A DNA stretch of 5,750 bases from an uncultured Thiotrichaceae bacterium (GCA_938038645.1 CALHTA010000112.1:1-5750); one strand, 5' to 3'. Positions 1-5,750 are shown, numbered from the stretch's first letter. A program made the numbers and translations. The notes: generated by a model not told the origin, from the sequence alone.

Positions 1-216
1 AAACCATGTTGCGAAAGCTTCAGGCGCTTTCAATGAATGTAGGTTTCGGTAAGCTGCTATAAACGCTTCCTGTACAGCATCTTGGGCTAGTTGGCTGTCA
101 CCAAGTATAGAGAAAGCATGTCCGAAAGCTGATGCTTCAAACCGTCGTACAAGGGCTTCGTAACTGTTTAGGTCTCCAGCTTGTGCTTTGCTTACTAGTT
201 TGCTGACATCGATCAC
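1..216 (-). CDS. ECF-type sigma-70 factor, N-terminal part (runs off the left edge)
   Basis: Partial gene for an alternative RNA polymerase sigma factor, which would direct core polymerase to a small regulon. The 72 visible codons cover sigma region 2: a helical stretch with EALVRRFE at about residues 20-27, the core-binding DAVQEAF at 46-52 and the start of the -10-recognition helix (ending FATWF, residues 68-72). Region 4 lies beyond the edge. I choose the GTG at 216-214 because a GAGG ribosome binding site lies 8 bases upstream (225-228). An ATG further upstream (near 258) hits a stop after 14 codons, because this copy lacks one base that the second copy has. The stretch 55-276 is repeated at 5528-5750. 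Family assignment at the level of ECF sigma is fairly sure; the subgroup and any anti-sigma partner are not visible. Confidence 0.85.
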   Translation of the reverse strand, partial: MIDVSKLVSKAQAGDLNSYEALVRRFEASAFGHAFSILGDSQLAQDAVQEAFIAAYRNLHSLKAPEAFATWF

Positions 217-276
217 GAGTGTTTCCTCTTTGCTCTTCTAAAGTTGAAGGCATTCATCTACAGAGAGCCACTCTGA
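55..276. repeat. Direct repeat, left copy (sigma-factor 5' end plus leader)
   Basis: This segment matches 5528-5750 in the same orientation: 215 identical positions in 223 aligned columns, with seven substitutions and one single-base gap (the right copy has an extra A at 5705). It covers the first 54 codons of the sigma gene and about 60 bases upstream. Homology stops sharply at 54/5527. On the other side it reaches the window end, so the true repeat may be longer. Confidence 0.97.
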
Positions 277-291
277 ATGAGAATGGTTACC
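273..291. promoter_or_regulatory. Possible Fur box upstream of the sigma gene
   Basis: The 19 bases here match the classical Fur consensus at 12 positions by eye; the best part is AATGAGAAT at 276-284 followed by GGTTACC. The site lies about 57 bases upstream of the GTG start of the sigma gene and about 105 bases upstream of the divergent small gene, so it could serve either. Iron-starvation sigma factors are often Fur-controlled, which makes the location plausible. The match is imperfect and no clear -35/-10 pair was found with it. Confidence 0.25.
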
Positions 292-396
292 CTAATCATG
301 GATTATTTTTTATATTACCTGTATCTGATCCATTAAGGGGAAAGTTTGGGCAGGTCACTAAGTAGTTTGAAGTTTTGGAAAGGAGGTTGCAAAGCG

Positions 397-534
397 ATGA
401 ATACTGAACAATTAAAAGATGAGCTTCGAACCCAAGCAGCTACTGCGGGTGAGGGTATCGCTTTTGACTGGCGGCATGTGATTGATCGATTGGTCGAGCA
501 AGGTGTGTCAGCGGTTAGAAAAGATTGGACTTGA
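397..534 (+). CDS. Small hypothetical protein, 45 aa
   Basis: A short reading frame preceded by a near-perfect Shine-Dalgarno sequence (AAAGGAGGT at 379-387), 9 bases before the ATG at 397. That is the main reason to call it a gene; the frame can be opened further upstream, to a TTG at 346, but the ribosome binding site lies inside that extension. The product is soluble, with no signal peptide or membrane segment, and is mixed in charge: an N-terminal helix-like stretch (NTEQLKDELR, residues 2-11), an AATAGEG linker and a second amphipathic stretch (DWRHVIDRLVEQG, residues 24-36). I do not recognise a family. It is transcribed divergently from the sigma gene and converges on the ATPase gene, with 31 bases between the two stop codons. 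It could be a small regulator, or the remnant of a longer gene. Confidence 0.5.
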   Translation: MNTEQLKDELRTQAATAGEGIAFDWRHVIDRLVEQGVSAVRKDWT

Positions 535-569
535 GTTATCCAGCCCAATTATAAAGATGATATTCTCAA
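531..569. terminator. Weak imperfect inverted repeat between convergent genes
   Basis: TTGAG-T-TATC at 531-540 pairs imperfectly with GATATTCTCAA at 559-569, around an AT-rich loop. It spans the gap between the stop of the small gene and the stop of the ATPase gene, where a bidirectional terminator would be useful. The stem is short, AT-rich and bulged and no U-tract follows, so this is a tentative call only. Confidence 0.15.
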
Positions 570-1624
570 TAACGAATGCGTTCTTCAGTCTCCGAATCAA
601 ACAGGTATAAATGATCAGGATTTACCCTTAGACCCACCACGTCATCCATATCCTTTCGTAAATGGCGGTCGCCTTTAGCTATAATCCGCTGCTTGCCAAA
701 TTGCAGGGTTAGCATGACACTCTCACCAGTATTTTCATAAGCATAGACTAGTACATCAATATCACCTTGCCCAGACTCATGGATATCTACATCCTCAGCT
801 CTGACACCCAGTATGACTTTTGCACGATCACCACCATCGACCTTAACAAGTCGCGTGCCCCCTGTTGTGATGAAATAACCATCCTTCACTGAACCATTGA
901 TCAAGTTCATTGCAGGAGAACCAATGAAGCCTGCTACAAATAAATTTGAAGGATCATTGTAGATTTCATCTGGCGTACCCAGTTGGCGGATTACACCTTT
1001 CTCCATGACGGCTACTCGGTCTGCGAGCGTCATTGCTTCAATCTGATCATGGGTCACGTAAACGGTAGTAATCTGCAATTGGCGGGACAAGTGCTTAAGT
1101 TCTGCACGCATGGTAACCCGCAACTTGGCGTCCAAATTGGATAAGGGTTCATCCATTAAAAATACTTTGGGTGTACGAACGATAGCTCGTGCCAACGCTA
1201 CCCGCTGCCGCTGTCCACCGGATAAAGCTTTCGGTTTACGATGCAGAAATTCTGTCAGCTCAACCTGTTCAGCCGCTTTTTCTACTCGCGGTTTAATGTC
1301 AGCTTTGGGTGTGCCACGCACTTTCAGAGGATAGGCGATGTTGTCATAAATCGTCATGTGCGGATACAGACCATAGTTCTGGAATACCATCGCTACATCT
1401 CGATCTTTAGGTAAATCATCATTGACTACATGATCACCAATCCAGATTTCACCTGATGTGGGCTCTTCCAAGCCAGCAATCATTCGCATAGTAGTGGTTT
1501 TGCCGCAGCCTGATGGTCCAAGCAGCACTAGAAATTCTTTATCGGCGACAGCTAGTGATTGGTTGTCGACACCGACGAAATCACCCCATCGTTTAGTAAT
1601 ATTTTTTAGTAGGACTTGTGCCAT
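566..1624 (-). CDS. ABC transporter ATP-binding protein, MalK/UgpC family
   Basis: ATPase subunit (352 aa) that powers the importer from the cytoplasmic face by binding the EAA loops of the two permeases as a dimer. All motifs are intact: Walker A GPSGCGKTT (36-44), Q-loop Gln82, signature LSGGQ (134-138), Walker B VFLMDEP (154-160) with catalytic Glu159, D-loop SNLD (162-165) and switch His192. The ATPase domain fills about residues 1-235. The remaining 115 or so residues form the OB-fold/TOBE regulatory region typical of the CUT1 subfamily, with the usual FVAGFIGSPAMN entry (229-240). Length is close to the usual 350-370. The ATG overlaps the upstream permease stop codon by one base (TAATG), so translation is probably coupled. 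In CUT1 systems the ATPase is sometimes shared between importers; here its position argues for a dedicated one. Confidence 0.95.
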   Translation of the reverse strand: MAQVLLKNITKRWGDFVGVDNQSLAVADKEFLVLLGPSGCGKTTTMRMIAGLEEPTSGEIWIGDHVVNDDLPKDRDVAMVFQNYGLYPHMTIYDNIAYPLKVRGTPKADIKPRVEKAAEQVELTEFLHRKPKALSGGQRQRVALARAIVRTPKVFLMDEPLSNLDAKLRVTMRAELKHLSRQLQITTVYVTHDQIEAMTLADRVAVMEKGVIRQLGTPDEIYNDPSNLFVAGFIGSPAMNLINGSVKDGYFITTGGTRLVKVDGGDRAKVILGVRAEDVDIHESGQGDIDVLVYAYENTGESVMLTLQFGKQRIIAKGDRHLRKDMDDVVGLRVNPDHLYLFDSETEERIRY

Positions 1625-2451
1625 TAACGTACTGCTCCCATCGTCATACCCTGAACAAAATACTTACGAATTATCAGTGCCAAAATAAACATTGGCAGCA
1701 TGATGATGATGCCGGCTGCAGAAAGCAGGTTCCATAAATCACCTTCCTCAGCTTTAAACAGGGCCAAGCCAATGGGTAGGGTGACTGCATCTTTATTTGT
1801 CAAAATCAGTGCAAATAAAAACTCATTCCACGCAATAATAAAGCAGAAAATACCGGCAGTGAAAAGGCCTGGTGCAGCCATTGGTAGCACAATGTTTCTT
1901 ATGACCTGCACTCGAGTTGAGCCATCAACCATCGCTGCTTCTTCAGTTTCTAGGGGGATGCCATCGATAAAGCCTTTGATCATCCAAATAGCAAAAGGCA
2001 TGACTATCGCAAGATTCACCATAATCAACCCAAGTCTTGTATCCAATAAACCAAGATCTCGGAACATCACAAAAAATGGCAGTATAATCACGACCGCAGG
2101 TACAAACTGTGTTGCCAGTATCATTACCAACATACTGGTTTCAAACCGTAGTCTAAACCGAGAGAATGAGTAAGCGGCACAGGTTGCAATGGGAATAGCA
2201 AACAACACAGTAACCCCAGCTACAATAGTTGAGTTAATTAACTTATTGCCCAAGTTGTAGGGTGCATCAAACACCGTGCCAAAGTTTTCTAGTGTCGGTG
2301 TGAAAAACAGTTTCAACTGATACACGTCCACATGTGTTTTAAATGCAGCGAGAAAAATCCAAATAATTGGGATTAGCATGATAAAAGCAGCGATCAAGAT
2401 CAGAGTAATCTGAATCACATTCCAAAATTGCTTTCTCTGTTTACCCGTCAT
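1624..2451 (-). CDS. ABC transporter permease, MalG family
   Basis: Second inner-membrane permease of the importer, 275 aa with about six membrane helices (first at about residues 13-37, last at about 243-262). The EAA loop that docks the ATPase is clear: EEAAMVDGSTR (170-180) followed by LP at 189-190. The IAWNEFLFAL stretch (206-215) and the MTMGAVR C-terminus are typical of MalG-like proteins. I place the start at the ATG at 2451, 5 bases after a strong GGAGG (2457-2461). A TTG at 2463 would add four residues, but it abuts that ribosome binding site and is unlikely. The stop codon overlaps the ATPase start by one base, and 24 bases separate this start from the stop of the first permease. 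Confidence 0.95.
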   Translation of the reverse strand: MTGKQRKQFWNVIQITLILIAAFIMLIPIIWIFLAAFKTHVDVYQLKLFFTPTLENFGTVFDAPYNLGNKLINSTIVAGVTVLFAIPIATCAAYSFSRFRLRFETSMLVMILATQFVPAVVIILPFFVMFRDLGLLDTRLGLIMVNLAIVMPFAIWMIKGFIDGIPLETEEAAMVDGSTRVQVIRNIVLPMAAPGLFTAGIFCFIIAWNEFLFALILTNKDAVTLPIGLALFKAEEGDLWNLLSAAGIIIMLPMFILALIIRKYFVQGMTMGAVR

Positions 2452-2475
2452 AAGTTCCTCCAAGCCGTCATCACA

Positions 2476-3348
2476 TCACCTCTTTTGAAATACATATCTG
2501 GCATACAAAAAGGTCAGCAATATCATCGGTATTACCATTACCCAAGCGACTGAGGCTGAGTAGCCAATCTGGCCATATTTCATACCGCTAAAATAAATAT
2601 AATGGCTAAGTGTTTGTGTTGCTGTGCCCGGCCCTCCGTTGGTTAGCATATAAATTTGATCGAATGTCTTTAGCGAGAATATAGCTTTTAGAATCAATAC
2701 AACTGCTAATACAGGTACTAGTTGGGGCAAGGTGATGTCTTTGAATACTCTCCAGCTTGAAGCACCATCGACCTGCGCAGCTTCGATCGTGTCTTGTGGA
2801 ATCGAGGCCAGCCCACCGATCAACACCAGCGTTAAAAAAGGTATCCAGCCCCAGACATCAGCCATCACACAAACAACAAACGCTAGCGTTGGATCTGAAA
2901 GCCAACTGATCTCTGCCAGAGGAGGTATCACAACACCAAAAAAAGCATCGAATAAACCAAATTCTGGATTGAACATAAAGCGAAATGACACTCCAATGAG
3001 TGCCGGTGACATTGCAAAAGGCAAAATCAGCAAGGTTTGTACACCGCCACGTAAACGTCCACCTGGTGCCAATAACATGGCTAGTCCCAGCGCTATTAGG
3101 GTAGTCAGTATCACTGTGATCAGGGTATACAGCACTGTCACTTCCACTGAGTTCCAGAAAGCAGGTTCTTCCATAAACGCCCATGTGTAATTTTCCCAGC
3201 CTAGATAGCCCTGTGGAAAATTAGGTTTGGTAAGGCGGCCCACAGTAAAAGACAGCCGTAATGACTCGATCAGCGGCCAAACGGCGGTGGCGAATACAAC
3301 AATAATCGCGGGTAAGACTAAAATATATTTAAGTTTATTGTCGCGCAT
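2476..3348 (-). CDS. ABC transporter permease, MalF/UgpA family
   Basis: First inner-membrane permease, 290 aa, forming the translocation channel with the MalG-like subunit. Hydrophobic segments lie at about residues 8-30, 70-95, 105-125, 156-180, 210-228 and 264-287, giving six helices; the large periplasmic insert of E. coli MalF is absent, as in UgpA-type proteins. The EAA loop reads EAAQVDGASSWR (189-200) followed by LP at 207-208. The TNGGPGTATQTL stretch (236-247) is a family hallmark. The ATG at 3348 has only a weak ribosome binding site (AGG about 10 bases upstream), in contrast to the strong sites of the binding-protein and MalG-like genes, which fits lower translation of this gene. 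It follows the binding-protein gene after a 146-base gap containing a stem-loop. Confidence 0.95.
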   Translation of the reverse strand: MRDNKLKYILVLPAIIVVFATAVWPLIESLRLSFTVGRLTKPNFPQGYLGWENYTWAFMEEPAFWNSVEVTVLYTLITVILTTLIALGLAMLLAPGGRLRGGVQTLLILPFAMSPALIGVSFRFMFNPEFGLFDAFFGVVIPPLAEISWLSDPTLAFVVCVMADVWGWIPFLTLVLIGGLASIPQDTIEAAQVDGASSWRVFKDITLPQLVPVLAVVLILKAIFSLKTFDQIYMLTNGGPGTATQTLSHYIYFSGMKYGQIGYSASVAWVMVIPMILLTFLYARYVFQKR

Positions 3349-3430
3349 GATTCGGAAGCCTAGTTCGCAAGAGAAATGAACATTCTACTTGGGACGCTTG
3401 TAGTAGCGATGATCAGTAAGGATTTGGATT

Positions 3431-3460
3431 GTTCTGCTCAGCAATTAAGCCGAGCAGAAC
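3431..3460 (-). promoter_or_regulatory. Intercistronic stem-loop between binding-protein and permease genes
   Basis: A perfect 9-bp inverted repeat (GTTCTGCTC at 3431-3439, GAGCAGAAC at 3452-3460). After one mismatch, two more pairs close the stem down to an AATTAA loop. It begins 34 bases past the binding-protein stop and ends 82 bases before the first permease start. In the mRNA sense no U-tract follows the stem, so a full intrinsic terminator is unlikely. A 3'-end-protecting or attenuating hairpin, as known for malE-malF, fits better: it would keep the binding-protein message in excess over the membrane genes. Confidence 0.65.
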
Positions 3461-3494
3461 TGGATCCGATTTGAGATGATCCCAAACGACGAAC

Positions 3495-4823
3495 TTACTC
3501 AATTCGTCCAGCACGTTTCAGAATTTTATCTGACTGCGCAGCAGCAGCGGTCATTAATTCTTTAACATTTCCGCCGCCTGCAGCCTTAGCAATTGCCGCT
3601 GACAAAATATCACCAACCTCGGACCATTCTTCAATCTGAGGCATGATGTCAGACTCTTTCAATGACTCCCAAGCGGCTGCTTGGATGCCATCGTTGGCTT
3701 TATTGACTTCCTCATCTTGCAAAGAAGTAATATGGGTCACTACGTTGTTAACGATTTTCTTGCCGCCCACTTCACGGACAATGGCATTAGCTTTGTCCAT
3801 TTCAGGGTTAGACAACCACTTCATGAACTCCCAAGCTGCTCCTTTATTCTTTGAGTATTTCGAAATCGAGAATGGCATGGAGATCGCGTAAGAGGTTGTT
3901 TTTCCTTGGTATGATGGCATACCCGCAAATCCTACTTGTTCTTTCTTAAGCGTCGAACTATCAGGATTATAGAAACCTGAATACGCCCACCACCAAACAG
4001 GAATCATCGCAGACTTACCTTGCATAAACGATTGTCGCGCATCCTGCTCAACAAAGGCGAGTGAGTTAGGGTTTGTTACCTTGTGAGTCGTGTGCAATGC
4101 TATGTAATCTTCAGTTGCCTTGATGCCTGCATCTGAGGCCCATGCAGCTGTCCAGTCATCATTAAAAATGTCTCCGCCGGCAGCCCATAAGAAGTTCAAC
4201 CAGATAAACAAGTTTTGTCGATTACCGTCATTGTTGTAGTACAAAGCCAATGGTGCAATGTCAGGATGGCTTTCCTTAAGCTTCTTGCCTACCTCAATAA
4301 TTTCTTCCCAGCTTTTAGGTGCTTCAGGAATTAAATCTTTGCGGTAAAACATTAACTGTGGGTGTGCACGAAGTGGAAAACCTAGGGTTTTTCCTTGAAA
4401 CTGAGCTGAACGAGCAAACGCGGCTGGATATCGATCCATCGAAATGCCGTCACGTTTCATTAAATCATCGATTGGTTCCAACCAATGTGCATTTGGTGGG
4501 CCCCAGCTATCTAGAAAGTTGACGACATCATAGGCGCCGTTTGCAGCCACACCTTCAGCTGCAATTTTTTCTTGCAGCGAGCCAAACGGAATAAAAGTCC
4601 ATTCCGTCTCTATTCCAGTCATTTCTGTGAATTCTTTATCGCGTAACATTAAGCCATCGAACTGAGGCGTAACAACTGAAAGAATATTGAGTTTAGCGCC
4701 ATTAAATGGCTTGTCGGGTAACAGGCCGTATTTCATGTCGTCTGCTGAAACAAACGATGGAATGGCAAATGATATGGCGGCGGTAAGACCAGCAACCAAG
4801 AAAGATCTGCGGTTAAATAACAT
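3495..4823 (-). CDS. ABC transporter solute-binding protein, family 1 (MalE/UgpB-like)
   Basis: Periplasmic receptor of the importer, 442 aa, which captures the substrate and delivers it to the permeases. The signal peptide carries a twin-arginine-like motif, NRRSFLVAG (4-12), a hydrophobic core and a likely cleavage site VSA|D after residue 27, so export may use the Tat route. The mature part follows the family pattern: a first lobe starting GAKLNILSV (42-50), a YRKDLIPEAPKSWEE stretch (160-174) common to sugar-binding members, the conserved DARQSFMQGKSAM (261-273), an unusually aromatic VWWWAYSGFY (276-285) that may line the binding cleft, and AAWEFMKWLSNPE (329-341). A strong GGAGGAG precedes the ATG by 3 bases. 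The aromatic residues suggest a ring-shaped ligand such as a sugar or polyol; the exact ligand cannot be read from sequence. Confidence 0.93.
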   Translation of the reverse strand: MLFNRRSFLVAGLTAAISFAIPSFVSADDMKYGLLPDKPFNGAKLNILSVVTPQFDGLMLRDKEFTEMTGIETEWTFIPFGSLQEKIAAEGVAANGAYDVVNFLDSWGPPNAHWLEPIDDLMKRDGISMDRYPAAFARSAQFQGKTLGFPLRAHPQLMFYRKDLIPEAPKSWEEIIEVGKKLKESHPDIAPLALYYNNDGNRQNLFIWLNFLWAAGGDIFNDDWTAAWASDAGIKATEDYIALHTTHKVTNPNSLAFVEQDARQSFMQGKSAMIPVWWWAYSGFYNPDSSTLKKEQVGFAGMPSYQGKTTSYAISMPFSISKYSKNKGAAWEFMKWLSNPEMDKANAIVREVGGKKIVNNVVTHITSLQDEEVNKANDGIQAAAWESLKESDIMPQIEEWSEVGDILSAAIAKAAGGGNVKELMTAAAAQSDKILKRAGRIE

Positions 4824-4833
4824 AACTCCTCCA

Positions 4834-4846
4834 TAACCGTTGGTTA
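4834..4846. promoter_or_regulatory. 13-bp inverted repeat in the operon leader
   Basis: TAACC-GTT-GGTTA is a perfect 5-bp inverted repeat with a 3-base spacer, ending one base before the ribosome binding site of the binding-protein gene (4826-4832). It could be a second operator half or a small mRNA hairpin that tunes access to the ribosome binding site. Such short palindromes also arise by chance. Confidence 0.25.
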
Positions 4847-4851
4847 AGTGT

Positions 4852-4882
4852 CTTATACTAAACGCTCTGCATACGAATGCAA
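4852..4882 (-). promoter_or_regulatory. Candidate sigma-70 promoter of the ABC operon
   Basis: Reading the minus strand, TTGCAT (4882-4877) could be a -35 element and TATAAG (4857-4852, five of six to TATAAT) a -10 element. The spacing of 19 bases is longer than the preferred 17, so only the -10 is reasonably convincing. Transcription would begin around 4845, giving a leader of roughly 20 bases. Confidence 0.35.
4868..4881. promoter_or_regulatory. LacI-family-type operator upstream of the ABC operon
   Basis: TGCATACGAATGCA is a 14-bp palindrome with six of seven pairs matching, a central CG and TG/CA ends, the classical shape of LacI/GalR-family operators (TGNNNNCGNNNNCA). It overlaps the candidate -35 element, where a bound repressor would block polymerase. 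LacI-family regulators often control carbohydrate ABC operons, so the position fits the neighbouring genes. No regulator gene is present in the window. Confidence 0.5.
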
Positions 4883-4961
4883 GGAGAAATATTTATCCTT
4901 TCCAGATGCGCGCTGCACCGCAAAATAAAGTGTTTGTCGTTTTTATGTTAACGATAATGAT

Positions 4962-5528
4962 CTATGCTTGGTGCTGCTGGTAAGCCTCAGACCATAACTC
5001 ATCTATCGACTTTAAGCCCAATTTCAACAGAGCAAGCCTTTCCAATCCCATGCCGAAAGCATAACCGGAAACTTGCTCTGGATCATGAGCTGCATCGTGA
5101 AGCATTGCGGGTTTTAGCATTCCTCCACCGGCAACGGCTATCCATTCATCATTCATTCTGACATCCAACTCGAAGCTGTGGTCAACCCATCCAAAGTCAT
5201 GATCTCGATATCTGGTTTCAACTTCGCCCAAAACTGCCAACATTAAATCATTCAAAATAGAGTGAAGATCATCCAAAGAAGCATTCCTTTGAACACTGAT
5301 GCCTTCTAGCTGATGAAAAACCTTTAAATGATGCTCATCTTCTTGCTCTGAACGAAAGACCCTGCCTGCTGTAATAAAGCGTAGAGGTGGTTGCTTACCT
5401 TTGATCGCTCGCAAAGTTATTCCACTTAGCTGGGTGCGTAACATTCTCTCTTCATCTAGATGATACCCATCCGCATAAGCAGCAGAGTATGATTCATCAA
5501 TCGATGGATAAATACGCTTTTCCTCGAT
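4962..5528 (-). pseudogene. Phenylalanyl-tRNA synthetase alpha-like, 5'-truncated
   Basis: C-terminal 188 codons of a class II aminoacyl-tRNA synthetase closest to PheS, the catalytic alpha subunit that charges tRNA-Phe. From the junction the frame reads IEEKRIYPSIDESYSAAYAD, then LRTQLSGITLR (residues 30-40, compare the RTQTSGVQIR stretch of E. coli PheS), motif 2 with VFRSE (57-61) and FHQLEG (71-76), and motif 3 GYAFGMGLER (155-164). The alanine that forms part of the Phe pocket in PheS is kept (residue 157). Full PheS is about 330 residues, so the N-terminal coiled coil and motif 1 are missing. Upstream the frame runs into repeated sigma sequence and meets a stop at 5571-5573. An internal ATG at 5444 could start a 160-aa product, but that would not make a working enzyme alone. 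The segment between motif 2 residues (EQEDEHHLKVF) differs from housekeeping PheS, suggesting a paralogue. Confidence 0.75.
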
Positions 5529-5689
5529 GCTATAAACGCTTCCTGTACAGCGTCTTGGGCTAGTTGGCTGTCACCAAGTATAGAAAAAGCATGTCCGAAA
5601 GCTGATGCCTCAAATCGTCGTACAAGGGCTTCGTAACTGTTTAGGTCTCCAGCTTGTGCTTTGCTTACTAGTTTGCTGACATCGCTCAC
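5456..5689 (-). pseudogene. Truncated second copy of the ECF sigma-factor gene (chimeric reading frame)
   Basis: From a GTG at 5689, with GAGG at 5698-5701 as ribosome binding site, the frame encodes the same first 54 residues as the sigma gene at the left edge (one difference: Ser for Ile at position 2). At 5528 it crosses into the synthetase-like sequence in a different frame, adds 23 unrelated residues and stops with TAG at 5456-5458. The product keeps the core-binding helix DAVQEAF but lacks the -10-recognition part and all of region 4, so it cannot act as a normal sigma. An in-frame ATG at 5731 would add 14 residues; since this extension is frameshifted in the other copy, the GTG is preferred. 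Confidence 0.8.
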
Positions 5690-5750
5690 GAGTGTTTCCT
5701 CTTTAGCGCTTCTGAAGTTGAAGGCATTCATCTACAGAGAGCCACTCTGA
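5528..5750. repeat. Direct repeat, right copy
   Basis: Second copy of the segment at 55-276. Its left end at 5528 coincides with the point where sigma coding sequence gives way to the synthetase-like remnant, which marks the rearrangement junction to the base. Its right end is the window end, so its full length is unknown. Differences from the left copy lie at 5552, 5585, 5609, 5615, 5685, 5705 (extra base), 5707 and 5712. Confidence 0.97.

Noticed and set aside
1700..2173. A 157-codon open frame on the plus strand opposite the second permease gene
   Set aside because: It is antisense to a gene with clear EAA-loop motifs; composition is that of a shadow frame.
2452..2463. TTG start at 2463 for the second permease
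   Set aside because: It abuts the ribosome binding site that serves the ATG at 2451, and the four added residues are not typical of the family.
2858..3184. A 108-codon open frame on the minus strand inside the first permease gene
   Set aside because: It lies in another frame of a well-supported membrane protein, shows no family motifs and has no ribosome binding site of note.
4900..4961. Possible terminator after the synthetase remnant
   Set aside because: Only a four-base CGTT/AACG pairing and an isolated GTTAAC palindrome were found; there is no GC-rich stem followed by a T-tract.
4951..4969. GATAATGAT half of a Fur box next to the synthetase-remnant stop
   Set aside because: The first nine bases match the Fur consensus but the second half fits at only one of ten positions. 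It also lies about 130 bases from the transporter start, so it is probably chance.
5456..5731. A genuine sigma-synthetase fusion protein
   Set aside because: The two parts are in different frames at the junction. The sigma frame stops at 5456 and the synthetase frame is closed by a stop at 5571-5573, so no fusion is made.

Overview
The window looks like a chromosomal segment of a gammaproteobacterium (inferred from the protein sequences, the moderate AT-rich composition and the SD-led gene starts; the species cannot be named). Almost everything is transcribed leftwards, on the minus strand.

Layout. The left edge (1-216, minus) holds the N-terminal 72 codons of an ECF-type sigma-70 factor that runs out of the window. 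Upstream of it lie a possible Fur box (273-291) and a divergent small gene of 45 codons with a near-perfect ribosome binding site (397-534, plus). Then comes a complete four-gene carbohydrate-type (CUT1/MalFGK-like) ABC importer operon, read from right to left: solute-binding protein (4823-3495), first permease (3348-2476), second permease (2451-1624) and ATPase (1624-566). A perfect 9-bp stem-loop sits between the binding-protein gene and the permeases, as expected for an operon that makes more binding protein than membrane parts. Upstream of the operon is a 14-bp palindrome with a CG centre and TG/CA ends, the form of a LacI-family operator. The substrate is probably a sugar, sugar alcohol or similar compound, but is not readable from sequence alone.

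The right edge is a broken locus. A 5'-truncated phenylalanyl-tRNA synthetase alpha-like gene (5528-4962) is joined directly to a second, truncated copy of the sigma-factor 5' end (5689-5528). The sigma start region therefore occurs twice as a direct repeat about 5.47 kb apart (55-276 and 5528-5750; 215 identical of 223 aligned columns). The repeat brackets the transporter operon, the small gene and the synthetase remnant. Four of the five differences inside the sigma coding part are synonymous, which suggests two alleles that diverged under selection rather than a decayed fresh duplicate. The simplest reading is that the transporter segment arrived by insertion or rearrangement at the sigma gene, leaving one intact 5' end and one displaced copy.

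No tRNA, rRNA, CRISPR array, transposase or integrase gene was seen, and there is no gene-free stretch over 300 bases. The most unusual thing here is the repeat-bracketed rearrangement. I do not see convincing evidence for a wholly new biological system.
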